In this document: piece after piece, positions 8,492 through 16,170 of the stretch
Numbering within the stretch: the first letter of the stretch is position 1
Layout: every line of letters starts with the position of its first letter
Assembly: GCA_016795285.1 (NCBI GenBank)
Contig: JAEUIC010000004.1
Span: forward strand, 1-35,716
Direction of reading: 5' to 3'
DNA length: 35,716 nt
Origin: Planctomycetota bacterium
GTDB lineage: Bacteria; Planctomycetota; B15-G4; SIAN01
Notes under the pieces: generated by a model
Databases searched by the model: none
What the model saw: only the letters and a program-made list of their open reading frames with translations
Told to the model about the DNA's origin: nothing
Program-made: the position numbers and the translations under genes

Positions 8492-9145
8492 ATGCTCGAC
8501 TCGTTGCTCGGCGCGCGGCGGCTCTTGATCCAGCAGGTGAAGGAGTGGTCGGAGATCCTGCTCGGCTACGAGGCGAGGAACCGCTACGAGGTGCAGGACG
8601 AGGCGGGCCGCGTGGTGGCGATGGTGGCCGAGGAGGGCTCGGGCTTCGGCCGTTGGCTCGGCCGGCAGTTCCTCGGCAAGTGCCGCAAGGCGACGCTCCA
8701 CGTGATGGAGCCGGGCGGGCGGGAGATCGCGCGGATCGAGAAGCCGTTCCGCTGGTACTTCCACGAGGTCGAGTTGCGCGAGGAGGGGCGGCCGGCGGGC
8801 ACCATCGTGCGCCGCTTCAGCCTCTTCAAGGACCACTTCGCGCTGGTCGCCTCGGATGGGCGCGAGCTGCTCACGATCGAGCGCGGCTTCCTCGACCACT
8901 TCCGCTTCCGCGGCACCTTCCGCGTCACGATGGGCGGCCTCGAGGTGGCGCTGATCCGCAAGGAGTGGCGCGGTCTGCTGGCCGAGATGTTCACCGACGC
9001 CGACCGCTTCGGCATCGAGTTCAGCGAGCACGACTTGGACCCCGCCGTGAAGAAGCTCCTCTTCGCCGCGACCTTCCTGATCGACTTCACCTGCTTCGAG
9101 AACAACCAGAAGAGCGGCGGGCTGATCAGCTTCGGCAGCGACTGA
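8492..9145 (+). CDS. Scramblase / LURP1-related (LOR) family protein
   Basis: This 217-aa protein resembles the phospholipid scramblase/Tubby-like LURP1-related fold found in many bacteria as a stand-alone domain. It has alternating beta-strands with charged turns, the segments YEVQDEAGRVVAMVAEEGSG, GREIARIEKPFRWYFHEVEL and GRELLTIERGF, and a C-terminal hydrophobic helix (LLFAATFLIDFTCFEN, about residues 186-201). The ATG at 8492 is chosen because GGGGGAGG at 8478-8485 lies 6 nt upstream. The in-frame ATG at 8486 would abut it, and the GTG at 8450 would leave that site inside the gene. Bacterial members have no proven biochemical activity, so the name describes the family only. Confidence 0.7.
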   Translation: MLDSLLGARRLLIQQVKEWSEILLGYEARNRYEVQDEAGRVVAMVAEEGSGFGRWLGRQFLGKCRKATLHVMEPGGREIARIEKPFRWYFHEVELREEGRPAGTIVRRFSLFKDHFALVASDGRELLTIERGFLDHFRFRGTFRVTMGGLEVALIRKEWRGLLAEMFTDADRFGIEFSEHDLDPAVKKLLFAATFLIDFTCFENNQKSGGLISFGSD

Positions 9146-9205
9146 GCGGCGCGCCGGCCCCTGCGACGCGCGGCGTCGCGCCCTGCAACTTCGGAGAGGA
9201 CTCCC

Positions 9206-9793
9206 GTGAACGAGCGTTTCCGGCTGACCAAGATCTACACGCGCAGCGGCGACGGCGGCGAGACCGGCCTCGTCACCGGCGAGCGCCTCTCGAAGGCCGA
9301 CCTGCGCATCGCGGCGTACGGCGACGTCGACGAGTTGAACTCCGCGCTCGGCTTGGCGCGCGCCACCAACCGCGCTCGTCCGGCCGGCGCGCCGGCGCGC
9401 GACACGCTCGAAGTGTGGCTGAAGGCGATCCAGAACGAGCTCTTCCTGGTGGGCTCCGACCTCGCCTGCGTGCTGGCCCATCGGCCGGCGCAGATGAAGG
9501 TGGTGAGCGAGGCGGCGGCGACGCGCCTCGAGCAGCAGATCGACGAGATGAACGGGACGCTCGGGCCGCTCACCGAGTTCATCCTGCCGGGCGGCGGGCG
9601 GCTCGGCGCCGAGCTCCACCTCGCGCGCACCATCTGCCGGCGGGCGGAGCGCGGCGCGGTCGCGCTCGCCTCGCGCGAGCCGGTCGACCCGGTCACGATC
9701 CAGTACCTGAACCGCCTCTCCGACTTCCTCTTCGTCGCGGCGCGCTACGCCGCCAAGCAGTGCGGTGAGCCCGAGGAGCTCTGGGAGCGGTAG
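9206..9793 (+). CDS. pduO: Cob(I)yrinic acid a,c-diamide adenosyltransferase, PduO type
   Basis: This 195-aa enzyme transfers the adenosyl group of ATP to cob(I)alamin to form adenosylcobalamin. The PduO/MMAB family signatures are present: the N-terminal ATP-binding motif KIYTRSGDGGETGL (about residues 9-22), GDVDELNSALG (about 39-49), FILPGG near residue 126, and ARTICRRAER. Length and motif spacing match typical bacterial members. The GTG start is supported by GGAGAGG about 6 nt upstream. It stands alone between the scramblase-like gene (60 bp upstream) and a membrane-anchored unknown, so the context does not indicate which B12-dependent enzyme it serves. No cobalamin riboswitch is seen in the short upstream gap. 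Confidence 0.9.
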   Translation: MNERFRLTKIYTRSGDGGETGLVTGERLSKADLRIAAYGDVDELNSALGLARATNRARPAGAPARDTLEVWLKAIQNELFLVGSDLACVLAHRPAQMKVVSEAAATRLEQQIDEMNGTLGPLTEFILPGGGRLGAELHLARTICRRAERGAVALASREPVDPVTIQYLNRLSDFLFVAARYAAKQCGEPEELWER

Positions 9794-9879
9794 AGGGCGG
9801 CCGCGCGGCGCGACGACGGGATTCCAACGGCGCGACACCAACGACGGCGCGCCCCGGCGCGTGCGAAGCGGAGTGCGGC

Positions 9880-10599
9880 ATGAGATGGATCGAGGGGCGG
9901 TGGGTGCGCGTGACGGGCGGCGTGCTGCTCGCGTGGCTGGTCGCGCGCGAGTTCGGCATCGCCGACTTCGCGCTGGCGCGCACGGCGGCGCGGCACGGCT
10001 CGAGCACCTCGGCGGCGTGGAAGCGCGACGGCGTGCGGCGCAACCAGATCCTGCGCGACGACCCGCTCGACGGGATGGAGGGGCTCCAGGCGATGAGCGG
10101 GGCGATCCCGTTCCAGATCGAGACCCCCCTCGGCGGCAGCGACGAGTCGTTCGCGGCGGCTGCGGCGGACGAGCGCGCGACGGCGCGCACCGCCGAACGC
10201 GGAGCGAAGCGGCGCGAGTGGGCGGCGAAGCGGCACGACCCCGCCTACGCCGCGGAGCTGGCGGCGGCGCTGCAGGCGGCGCTCGTGGCGAAGCTCGCCG
10301 GCGAACCGCGCCTCGCCGACGCGACGATCACGGTCGACGTCGTCTATGCCACGCGCCGCGGCTTCGCGTGGGTGCCGCTCTGGAAGGAGGTCGGCGCCGA
10401 CGTGGCGATGAACGTCGCGATCGTGCCGCGCGATCCGGCGCTGCCGACGCTCGACGTGGCAAGCCAGCACTCCGAGTGGCAGTCGATCCACGGCAGCGCG
10501 TCGCGCCGCCACGTGCGCGCCCGCTGCGACGCGATGGTGATCGAGCGGCTCGCTGCTGGCGCCGCCGCCTCGGCGCGCGAACGGCTGGCGGAGAAATAG
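9880..10599 (+). CDS. Membrane-anchored or exported protein of unknown function
   Basis: This is a 239-residue protein. Residues about 10-32 include a hydrophobic stretch (TGGVLLAWLVAREFGIADFAL) that could be an N-terminal anchor. A long Ala/Glu/Arg-rich, probably helical region follows (about residues 95-140), and the C-terminal half has mixed alpha/beta character with the segment TRRGFAWVPLWKEVG. GGAG about 7 nt before the ATG supports the start. No family is recognised. It ends in front of a strong hairpin shared with the convergent korB gene. Confidence 0.6.
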   Translation: MRWIEGRWVRVTGGVLLAWLVAREFGIADFALARTAARHGSSTSAAWKRDGVRRNQILRDDPLDGMEGLQAMSGAIPFQIETPLGGSDESFAAAAADERATARTAERGAKRREWAAKRHDPAYAAELAAALQAALVAKLAGEPRLADATITVDVVYATRRGFAWVPLWKEVGADVAMNVAIVPRDPALPTLDVASQHSEWQSIHGSASRRHVRARCDAMVIERLAAGAAASARERLAEK

Positions 10600-10634
10600 C
10601 GCGAGGAGCCCGCTGCGCGCGCCCCCGCCAACGA

Positions 10635-10671
10635 CCGCGGCCCGGCGCGCACGAGGCGAGCCGGGCCGCGG
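10635..10671. terminator. Perfect 12-bp GC hairpin between convergent genes
   Basis: CCGCGGCCCGGC (10635-10646) pairs exactly with GCCGGGCCGCGG (10660-10671) around a 13-nt loop. It sits 36 bp after the upstream stop and 81 bp before the end of korB. It is very stable but has no T-run. Confidence 0.6.
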
Positions 10672-10751
10672 GGGGTGTCATCGAGGGGCGTCGTCGTTGG
10701 TCTTCGGCGAGGCGCGCGGTCGCGTCATTCCGCGGCCGCGCGGTCGCGCCG

Positions 10752-11789
10752 CTACCGGAAGCCGTTCAGGTACTTCTCGAACGCTTCTTTCGGCGGGCGG
10801 CAGTCGGCCTCGTCCATCTGCGCCATCGTCTTCGGGTTGTTGACGCGCATCGCGGTGTTGAGGTCGCGCTCCTTCTCGGCGATGTAGATCAGGCCGGTGA
10901 GGATCTCGCCCTTCTTGCGCGACTCTTCCAGCAGCTGCAGCGCGGCGAACTTGTCGTGCGGATCGTGGTTGTTGTTGACGCCGCGCACGATCAGGTGGCT
11001 GCCGTCGGGCAGCGGGATCTCGACCGCCTCGCCCGGCTTGATCTCGGCGGTCGGCTGCTCCCAGGGCGACACGAAGCCGAGCTCGTTCAGCTTGATGTCG
11101 TGCTCCATCACGTAGTGGATCGACTTGGTCGACCCCTCGTGGTTGTTGAAGGTGACGCACGGCGAGATCACGTCGAGCATCGCGGTGCCGCGATGGGCGA
11201 CCGACGCCTTGATCAGCGCCAGCATCTGCTTGGCGTCGTTCGAGAAGCCGCGCGCGACGAAGGTGCCGCCGAGCGTGATGGTGAGCGCGCAGAGGTCGAT
11301 GTCGGTGAACTCGTTCACCTCGCCGATCTTGCTCTTCGCGCCGCGCTCGGAGGTGGCCGAGAACTGCCCCTTGGTGAGGCCGTAGACGCCGTTGTTCTCC
11401 ACCACGTAGACCATGTCGACGTTGCGGCGGACGAGGTGGCAGAACTGCCCCATGCCGATCGAGGCGGTGTCGCCGTCGCCCGACACGCCGATCACCTGCA
11501 GGTGGTGGTTGGCGAGCTTGGCGCCGACCGACACCGACGGCATGCGGCCGTGCACCGAGTTGAGCCCGTAGCCGCGGTGCACGAAGTAGGCGGGCGTCTT
11601 GCTGCTGCAGCCGATGCCCGAGGTCTTGACGACGTTGTGCGGCTCGAGCCCGAGCTCGTAGTAGGCCTGCACGATGTTGCGCGTGATGTTGTCGTGGCCG
11701 CAGCCCTTGCAGAGCGTCGAGGGCAGCCCCTGGTAGTCGGAGAGCTTGAAGCCGCCGCGGTTGGTCTTCTCGTTGGTGACCGTGCTCAT
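10752..11789 (-). CDS. korB: 2-oxoacid:ferredoxin oxidoreductase, beta subunit
   Basis: This 345-aa subunit carries the thiamine diphosphate site and one iron-sulfur cluster of a 2-oxoglutarate-type (or other 2-oxoacid) ferredoxin oxidoreductase, which oxidatively decarboxylates a 2-oxoacid to an acyl-CoA while reducing ferredoxin. Visible signatures are the cluster cysteines in LCKGCGH (Cys27, Cys30) and SGIGC (Cys61), the ThDP/Mg motif GDGD at 104-107, and ENNGVYGLTKGQ. Length is normal for KorB. It follows korA by 67 bp on the same strand and should be co-transcribed. A purine-rich AGGAA lies shortly before the ATG. The exact 2-oxoacid cannot be fixed from sequence alone; 2-oxoglutarate is the likeliest. 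Confidence 0.93.
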   Translation of the reverse strand: MSTVTNEKTNRGGFKLSDYQGLPSTLCKGCGHDNITRNIVQAYYELGLEPHNVVKTSGIGCSSKTPAYFVHRGYGLNSVHGRMPSVSVGAKLANHHLQVIGVSGDGDTASIGMGQFCHLVRRNVDMVYVVENNGVYGLTKGQFSATSERGAKSKIGEVNEFTDIDLCALTITLGGTFVARGFSNDAKQMLALIKASVAHRGTAMLDVISPCVTFNNHEGSTKSIHYVMEHDIKLNELGFVSPWEQPTAEIKPGEAVEIPLPDGSHLIVRGVNNNHDPHDKFAALQLLEESRKKGEILTGLIYIAEKERDLNTAMRVNNPKTMAQMDEADCRPPKEAFEKYLNGFR

Positions 11790-11856
11790 GGTTCCTGTTT
11801 CCGTTCCTTCCTGTGGCCGAGGGTTGGGGGGAGGCGCAGCGCGAGCGGCGGGCCGC

Positions 11857-13725
11857 TCAGCGCTTGCCCTCGCCGGCCAACACGCCGTCGCTGATGGTGC
11901 GCGCGTCGATCGGGAAGCCGGTGTAGTGGCGGACCGGGCGGATCTTGTCGACGGCGCCCGGCGTGGTCAGCACCTGCCGGATCATCAGCTCCATCTGCCC
12001 GTCGCGGTTCTGCTCGACGATGTAGACGCGCTCGTGCTCCTTGAAGAACTTCTCGACCGCCGCGGTGGCGAGCGGCGTGGCGCGGATGCGCAGGTAGTCG
12101 CTCTTCACGCCGGCGGCGGCGAGCTGGTCGCGCGCCTCGCGCATCGCGTTGTTGGTCGAGCCGTAGGCGAGGATGCCGACCTTCGCGCCCGGCACCGTCT
12201 CGAGGACCGGCTGCGGCAGCGTCGTGCGGCTGCCCTCGATCTTCTTCCGCAGGCGATCGAGGTTGCGGCGGTAGACCTCGGGGTCCTCGCTGTAGCGGGC
12301 GTACTCGTCGTGGCCCGAGCCGCGCGTGAAGTAGGCGGCGTCGGGGTGCGGGTTGCCCGGCAGCGGGCGCCACGGGATGCCGTCGCCGTCCATGTCGAGG
12401 TAGCGGCCCCACTTCTTGCCGGCCGCCTTGAGCTCGTCGAGCTTCGCCGGCGAGAGCACCTTGCCGCGATCGAACGCTTCGGTCGTGTAGCTCGGCGGCT
12501 CGCACATCCAGAAGTTCATGCCGAGGTCGAGGTCGAGCAGCACGAAGACCGGCGTCTGGTAGCGCTCGGCGTAGTCGAAGGAGATGCGCGCGAACTCGTA
12601 GCACTCCTCCGGGCTGCACGGATGGAGGACGAGGTGCTCGGTGTCGCCGTGCGAGCAGAAGGCGGCGGCCAGCACGTCGCCCTGCGCGGTGCGGGTCGGG
12701 AGTCCGGTCGACGGGCCGACGCGCTGCACGTCGAAGATGACGCCCGGGAGCTCCGCGTAGTAGCCGAGCCCGACGAACTCGCTCATCAGCGAGATGCCGG
12801 GGCCGGCGGTGGTGGTCATCGAGCGGGCGCCCGCCCAGCCGGCGCCGAGCACCAGCCCGATCGACGCGAGCTCGTCCTCGCACTGCACGTCGGCGAAGCG
12901 GATGGTGTGGTTGGCGGCGTCGACGCGGTGCTTCTTCGCCAGCGCGATCAGCGCCTCGGCGAGCGACGAGGACGGCGTGATCGGGTACCAGCCCATCACC
13001 GTGACGCCGCCCATCAAGCAGCCGAGCGCGGCGATCGTGTTGCCCTCGATGAGGATCTTGTTGCCGTTCGCGTCCATCCGCTCGACGCGATAGGGGTCCT
13101 TCTTCGGCAGGCTCGCCTTCGCGTACTCCATGCCGGCGCGCAGGCAGGCGACGTTGATCTCGACCGCCTTCTGCTTGCTCTTGAACTGGTCGGCGATGAC
13201 CTTCAGCACGACCTCCTCCTCGATGCCGAGGAGGTGGGTGACCGCGCCGACGTAGACCATGTTGACCAGCATCTTCTTCAGCTTCGCGTCGGCCGCGACG
13301 CCCTTGATGCAGTCGTTCATCGGGATCGGGTAGGCGATCAGGTCGCCGCGCGCCTTCACCGGCGCGTCGGACAGCTCGTTGCTGTTCCACATCACCACGG
13401 CGCCGGGGCGCAGGTTGGCGACGTCCTTCTCCCAGGTGGTCGGGTTCATCCCGATCAGCCAGTCGAGCTCCTTCTTGCGCGCCGTGTAGCCGTGCTTGCT
13501 GGCCCGGATCGTGAACCAGGTCGGGAGCCCCTGGATGTTCGACGGGAAGAGGTTCTTCGCCGCCATGGGGATGCCCATGCGGAAGAGCGACTTCGCGAGG
13601 ATGTTGTTCGCCGACTGGCTGCCGGTGCCGTTGACGGTGGCGGCCTCGATCGAGAGGTCGTTGACCGTCAGCTGGAGGGGGGTGGAGGGCTGCGACGCGG
13701 TGAGCGTTTCCGGGGGAGGATTCAT
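11857..13725 (-). CDS. korA: 2-oxoacid:ferredoxin oxidoreductase, fused gamma-alpha subunit
   Basis: This 622-aa protein joins the gamma domain (about residues 25-200, starting near TVNGTGSQSANNILAKS) to the alpha-type pyrimidine-binding domain (from about residue 230, with WYPITPSSSLAEALI and TTAGPGISLMSEF) and the transketolase C-like domain (from about residue 510, with VGILAYGSTNNAM). That is the usual layout of KorA in KorAB enzymes. It is the first gene of the korA-korB operon. The start at 13725 is chosen because the 37 upstream in-frame residues look like intergenic sequence and the conserved gamma domain begins soon after this ATG. The ribosome binding site is weak. No ferredoxin gene is next to the operon. 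Confidence 0.93.
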   Translation of the reverse strand: MNPPPETLTASQPSTPLQLTVNDLSIEAATVNGTGSQSANNILAKSLFRMGIPMAAKNLFPSNIQGLPTWFTIRASKHGYTARKKELDWLIGMNPTTWEKDVANLRPGAVVMWNSNELSDAPVKARGDLIAYPIPMNDCIKGVAADAKLKKMLVNMVYVGAVTHLLGIEEEVVLKVIADQFKSKQKAVEINVACLRAGMEYAKASLPKKDPYRVERMDANGNKILIEGNTIAALGCLMGGVTVMGWYPITPSSSLAEALIALAKKHRVDAANHTIRFADVQCEDELASIGLVLGAGWAGARSMTTTAGPGISLMSEFVGLGYYAELPGVIFDVQRVGPSTGLPTRTAQGDVLAAAFCSHGDTEHLVLHPCSPEECYEFARISFDYAERYQTPVFVLLDLDLGMNFWMCEPPSYTTEAFDRGKVLSPAKLDELKAAGKKWGRYLDMDGDGIPWRPLPGNPHPDAAYFTRGSGHDEYARYSEDPEVYRRNLDRLRKKIEGSRTTLPQPVLETVPGAKVGILAYGSTNNAMREARDQLAAAGVKSDYLRIRATPLATAAVEKFFKEHERVYIVEQNRDGQMELMIRQVLTTPGAVDKIRPVRHYTGFPIDARTISDGVLAGEGKR

Positions 13726-13977
13726 GGCCGGCTTCTCTTCGGCTCCGATGCGCACGGGTGCCGCGGTGTGCGGTCCCGAAAGGGCGACGGAGGCTAATGG
13801 ATGGGGCCGCGACGTGCCAGCACGCCCCCTCGCCACCGAGCGCCAGCAGCGCGCGTCGCCGCCGGCGTCATTCTTCGATCATTCTGCGCCGCCGGGCAAC
13901 ACCTCCCGCCGCGAGCGCCGTAGTACCGCTAGCGCCGCGCACGCACCGCCAGCGGCCGGCCGGTGGGAGGAAGGACG

Positions 13978-15471
13978 ATGGGGGAGACGCGTGTCGGTCG
14001 AATCCTGCGTGGCGCCCGGCGGAGCGCCGCGGCGGCGCTCGCCGTCGGCGTGCTGCTGACCGCGCCGGCGCCGGCGGTCGCCCAAACCCCCGACTACACC
14101 GAGCTCGCGACGCGTTTCCGCGCCGCCCACTCGCTCGAAGCGCTCCCCAACGACGCCAGCGCGCTCCCGCAGGCGCTCGACCGCCTCTTCGTCTCCCTCG
14201 ACGTCGGCCTCTTCGAACTGCGCTATCCGGCCGCGTCGCTCGCCGATCCGAAGCGCGGCGACGAGTTCCGCGACATCGCCCTCGCGCTGCTCGACCTGCA
14301 GCTCAAGTGGCGTGGCTGGCTCGACGTGACGCGCGCCGATCCGCCGCCGCCGGCCGATGCCGCCGCGGTGCGCTCCTGGATCAAGGGGTGGCGCGGCGAC
14401 GCGCTGAAGAAGGCGATGGCGGCGCGGGCGGCGGACGCTCCGTTCGCCGTCGCCGCGGGCGCCAACGCGGCGCAGCAAGCGGCGCTCGCGAGTTGCGCGG
14501 AGAGCTTCCGCAAGGGCGGGGCGCTCGACCTGGCGCTCGACGGCGCCTCGACTCGCCTCGTGCTGGCGCCGTCGCGCGAGATGTTCATCGGCCTGGTCGC
14601 CTTCGTCGGCACGCTGCAGGCCGACTGGAAGCCGCTCGCGTGGAGCGCGAACCTCGCGCAGCGCAGCGCCTTCCAGCTGAACGAGCTGCTGCTCCTCGCG
14701 CTCTCCCATCCGGCGCCCGACGGCAGTCCGGCCGGCATCGGCATGAACACCCGCGAGCCGACCGGTCTCTTGCAGCACGTCACGCAGTACGCCGCCGATC
14801 GAGTGGTGAAGCACTCCTGTGGGGCGACGCTCGACCCGGGATTCCACCTGTCGCTGTCGGTGGGGCTGGTGATCGAGCTCTTCGGCGAGAACAACGCCCG
14901 CCTCTTCAACAGCGGCGAGGGCAAGACGATCCCGGCGCGCGAGCGGTTCGTCCCCGGCGGCCGCAGCGAGGGGGGCAAGCTCGCCGCCCGCAGCGCCGAC
15001 CCGCGCTGGCGCTTCGAGAAGGGGCGCGACTGGTTCCTGAAGCAGTTGAAGCTGGCGCAGGCGGAGGGGAACAAGATCGCGATCGACGTCGGCGAGACGG
15101 CTCCCTCGCCGCTCTCCCATTTCGTGCTCGATGCCAACGACAAGCCGAACGTGAAGGACATCGCCACCGCGCCGCTGCTCGGGGCGTACGCCGCGGCGCA
15201 GCAGGTGCCGGCCAACTTCTACGCCGACTACCAGGAGTGCCTGCGCGCCTACCGGACCTGCTTCCTCCACTGGCTGATGGAGGAGGCGAAGCCGCTGGCC
15301 GGCGGGAAGCGCGGGGTGGCGCAACTCCTGAGGGCGCGCCTCACCCGGCCGAGCGAGCCGTTCGACGCCCTCTGCACCGAGCTCTACGGGGTTCCGCTCA
15401 CGGCGCCCGAGCCGGCCAGCAAGGCGCTCGAGTGGCAATTCCTCGCCTGGCTCAATCGGGTACGCGCTTGA
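13978..15471 (+). CDS. Secreted protein of unknown function
   Basis: This 497-aa protein starts at an ATG 3 nt after GGGAGGAAGG, which favours it over the GTG at 13963. An N-terminal basic and hydrophobic stretch ends in APAVAQ (about residue 36), a typical signal peptidase I site. The mature protein is mostly helical and contains a distinctive segment around the sequence CGATLDPGFHLSLSVG, a GEGKTIPARERFVPGG stretch, and several cysteines (for example CLRAYRTC near the C-terminus). No domain family is recognised. It lies 64 bp ahead of the ECF sigma gene on the same strand and 252 bp from the divergent korA start. Confidence 0.65.
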   Translation: MGETRVGRILRGARRSAAAALAVGVLLTAPAPAVAQTPDYTELATRFRAAHSLEALPNDASALPQALDRLFVSLDVGLFELRYPAASLADPKRGDEFRDIALALLDLQLKWRGWLDVTRADPPPPADAAAVRSWIKGWRGDALKKAMAARAADAPFAVAAGANAAQQAALASCAESFRKGGALDLALDGASTRLVLAPSREMFIGLVAFVGTLQADWKPLAWSANLAQRSAFQLNELLLLALSHPAPDGSPAGIGMNTREPTGLLQHVTQYAADRVVKHSCGATLDPGFHLSLSVGLVIELFGENNARLFNSGEGKTIPARERFVPGGRSEGGKLAARSADPRWRFEKGRDWFLKQLKLAQAEGNKIAIDVGETAPSPLSHFVLDANDKPNVKDIATAPLLGAYAAAQQVPANFYADYQECLRAYRTCFLHWLMEEAKPLAGGKRGVAQLLRARLTRPSEPFDALCTELYGVPLTAPEPASKALEWQFLAWLNRVRA

Positions 15472-15535
15472 TCGGGGGGGCGCTACGATCCCGCGTCCGA
15501 CGAGGGCACCCGGGCGGGCGACGGAGGCTGCGTGC

Positions 15536-16123
15536 TTGGACGGTGACGGCGCTGGAGAGATCACCCAGCTCTTGAGGCGCCTCTCGGCGGGCGACGCCGC
15601 GGCCGCGTCGGCGCTCTATCCGCAGGTCTACGACGAGTTGCGCAAGCTCGCGCGCAGCCACCTCCGTTCGCGCGACACCAGCCAGACGCTGCAGCCCACC
15701 GCTCTGGTCCACGAGACCTACCTGCGCCTCTCGGCCCAGGCCGACCCCGGCAGCTTCGCCAACCGCAAGGCGTTCTACGCGCTCTGCGCCAAGGCGATGC
15801 GCAGCATCATCGTCGACCACGCCCGCTCGCGCGGAGCGAAGAAGCGCGGCGCCGGCCAGCAGCGGGTCGAGCTCGAGTCGCTGCGCCTCGCCGCCGACGG
15901 GCCGACGCTCGAGGTCGTGGCGCTCGACGAGGCGCTCGAACGGTTGGCCGCGAAGCAGCCCGACCACGCGCGCGTGGTGGAGCTGCGCTTCTTCGGCGGG
16001 CTGACGGCGGAAGAGGCGGCGCAGGTGATGGACGTCAGCCTCGCGACGGTCGAGCGCCACTGGCGGCTGGCGCGGGCGTGGCTCTTCCGCGAACTGTCGG
16101 GAACTCCCCCGACCGGGGATTGA
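15536..16123 (+). CDS. ECF-subfamily RNA polymerase sigma factor (TIGR02999-like)
   Basis: This 195-aa sigma-70-like protein matches the ECF-like family common in Planctomycetota and Acidobacteriota. Region 2 includes LYPQVYDELRKLARSHL and TALVHETYLRL, and AFYALCAKAMRSIIVDHAR is characteristic of the family. Region 4 holds a helix-turn-helix around VELRFFGGLTAEEAAQVMDVSLATVERHW. It should direct RNA polymerase to a specific promoter set. The TTG start is used because GGAGG at 15523-15527 is 8 nt upstream and no ATG is available. The kinase gene follows by 47 bp. Sigma factors of this family often sit beside a Ser/Thr kinase gene and are thought to be controlled by it rather than by a classical anti-sigma factor; that link is inference here. 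Confidence 0.92.
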   Translation: MDGDGAGEITQLLRRLSAGDAAAASALYPQVYDELRKLARSHLRSRDTSQTLQPTALVHETYLRLSAQADPGSFANRKAFYALCAKAMRSIIVDHARSRGAKKRGAGQQRVELESLRLAADGPTLEVVALDEALERLAAKQPDHARVVELRFFGGLTAEEAAQVMDVSLATVERHWRLARAWLFRELSGTPPTGD

Positions 16124-16170
16124 CCGCGAGGGGTGCCGGGCGCGCTTCGCGTTCGTTCGATCGAGCCACC

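Noticed and set aside
5891..9841. One continuous minus-strand frame of 1316 codons
   Set aside because: Only the last 312 codons form a real gene (the M14 peptidase with signal peptide). The upstream part is out of frame with, or antisense to, well-supported genes.
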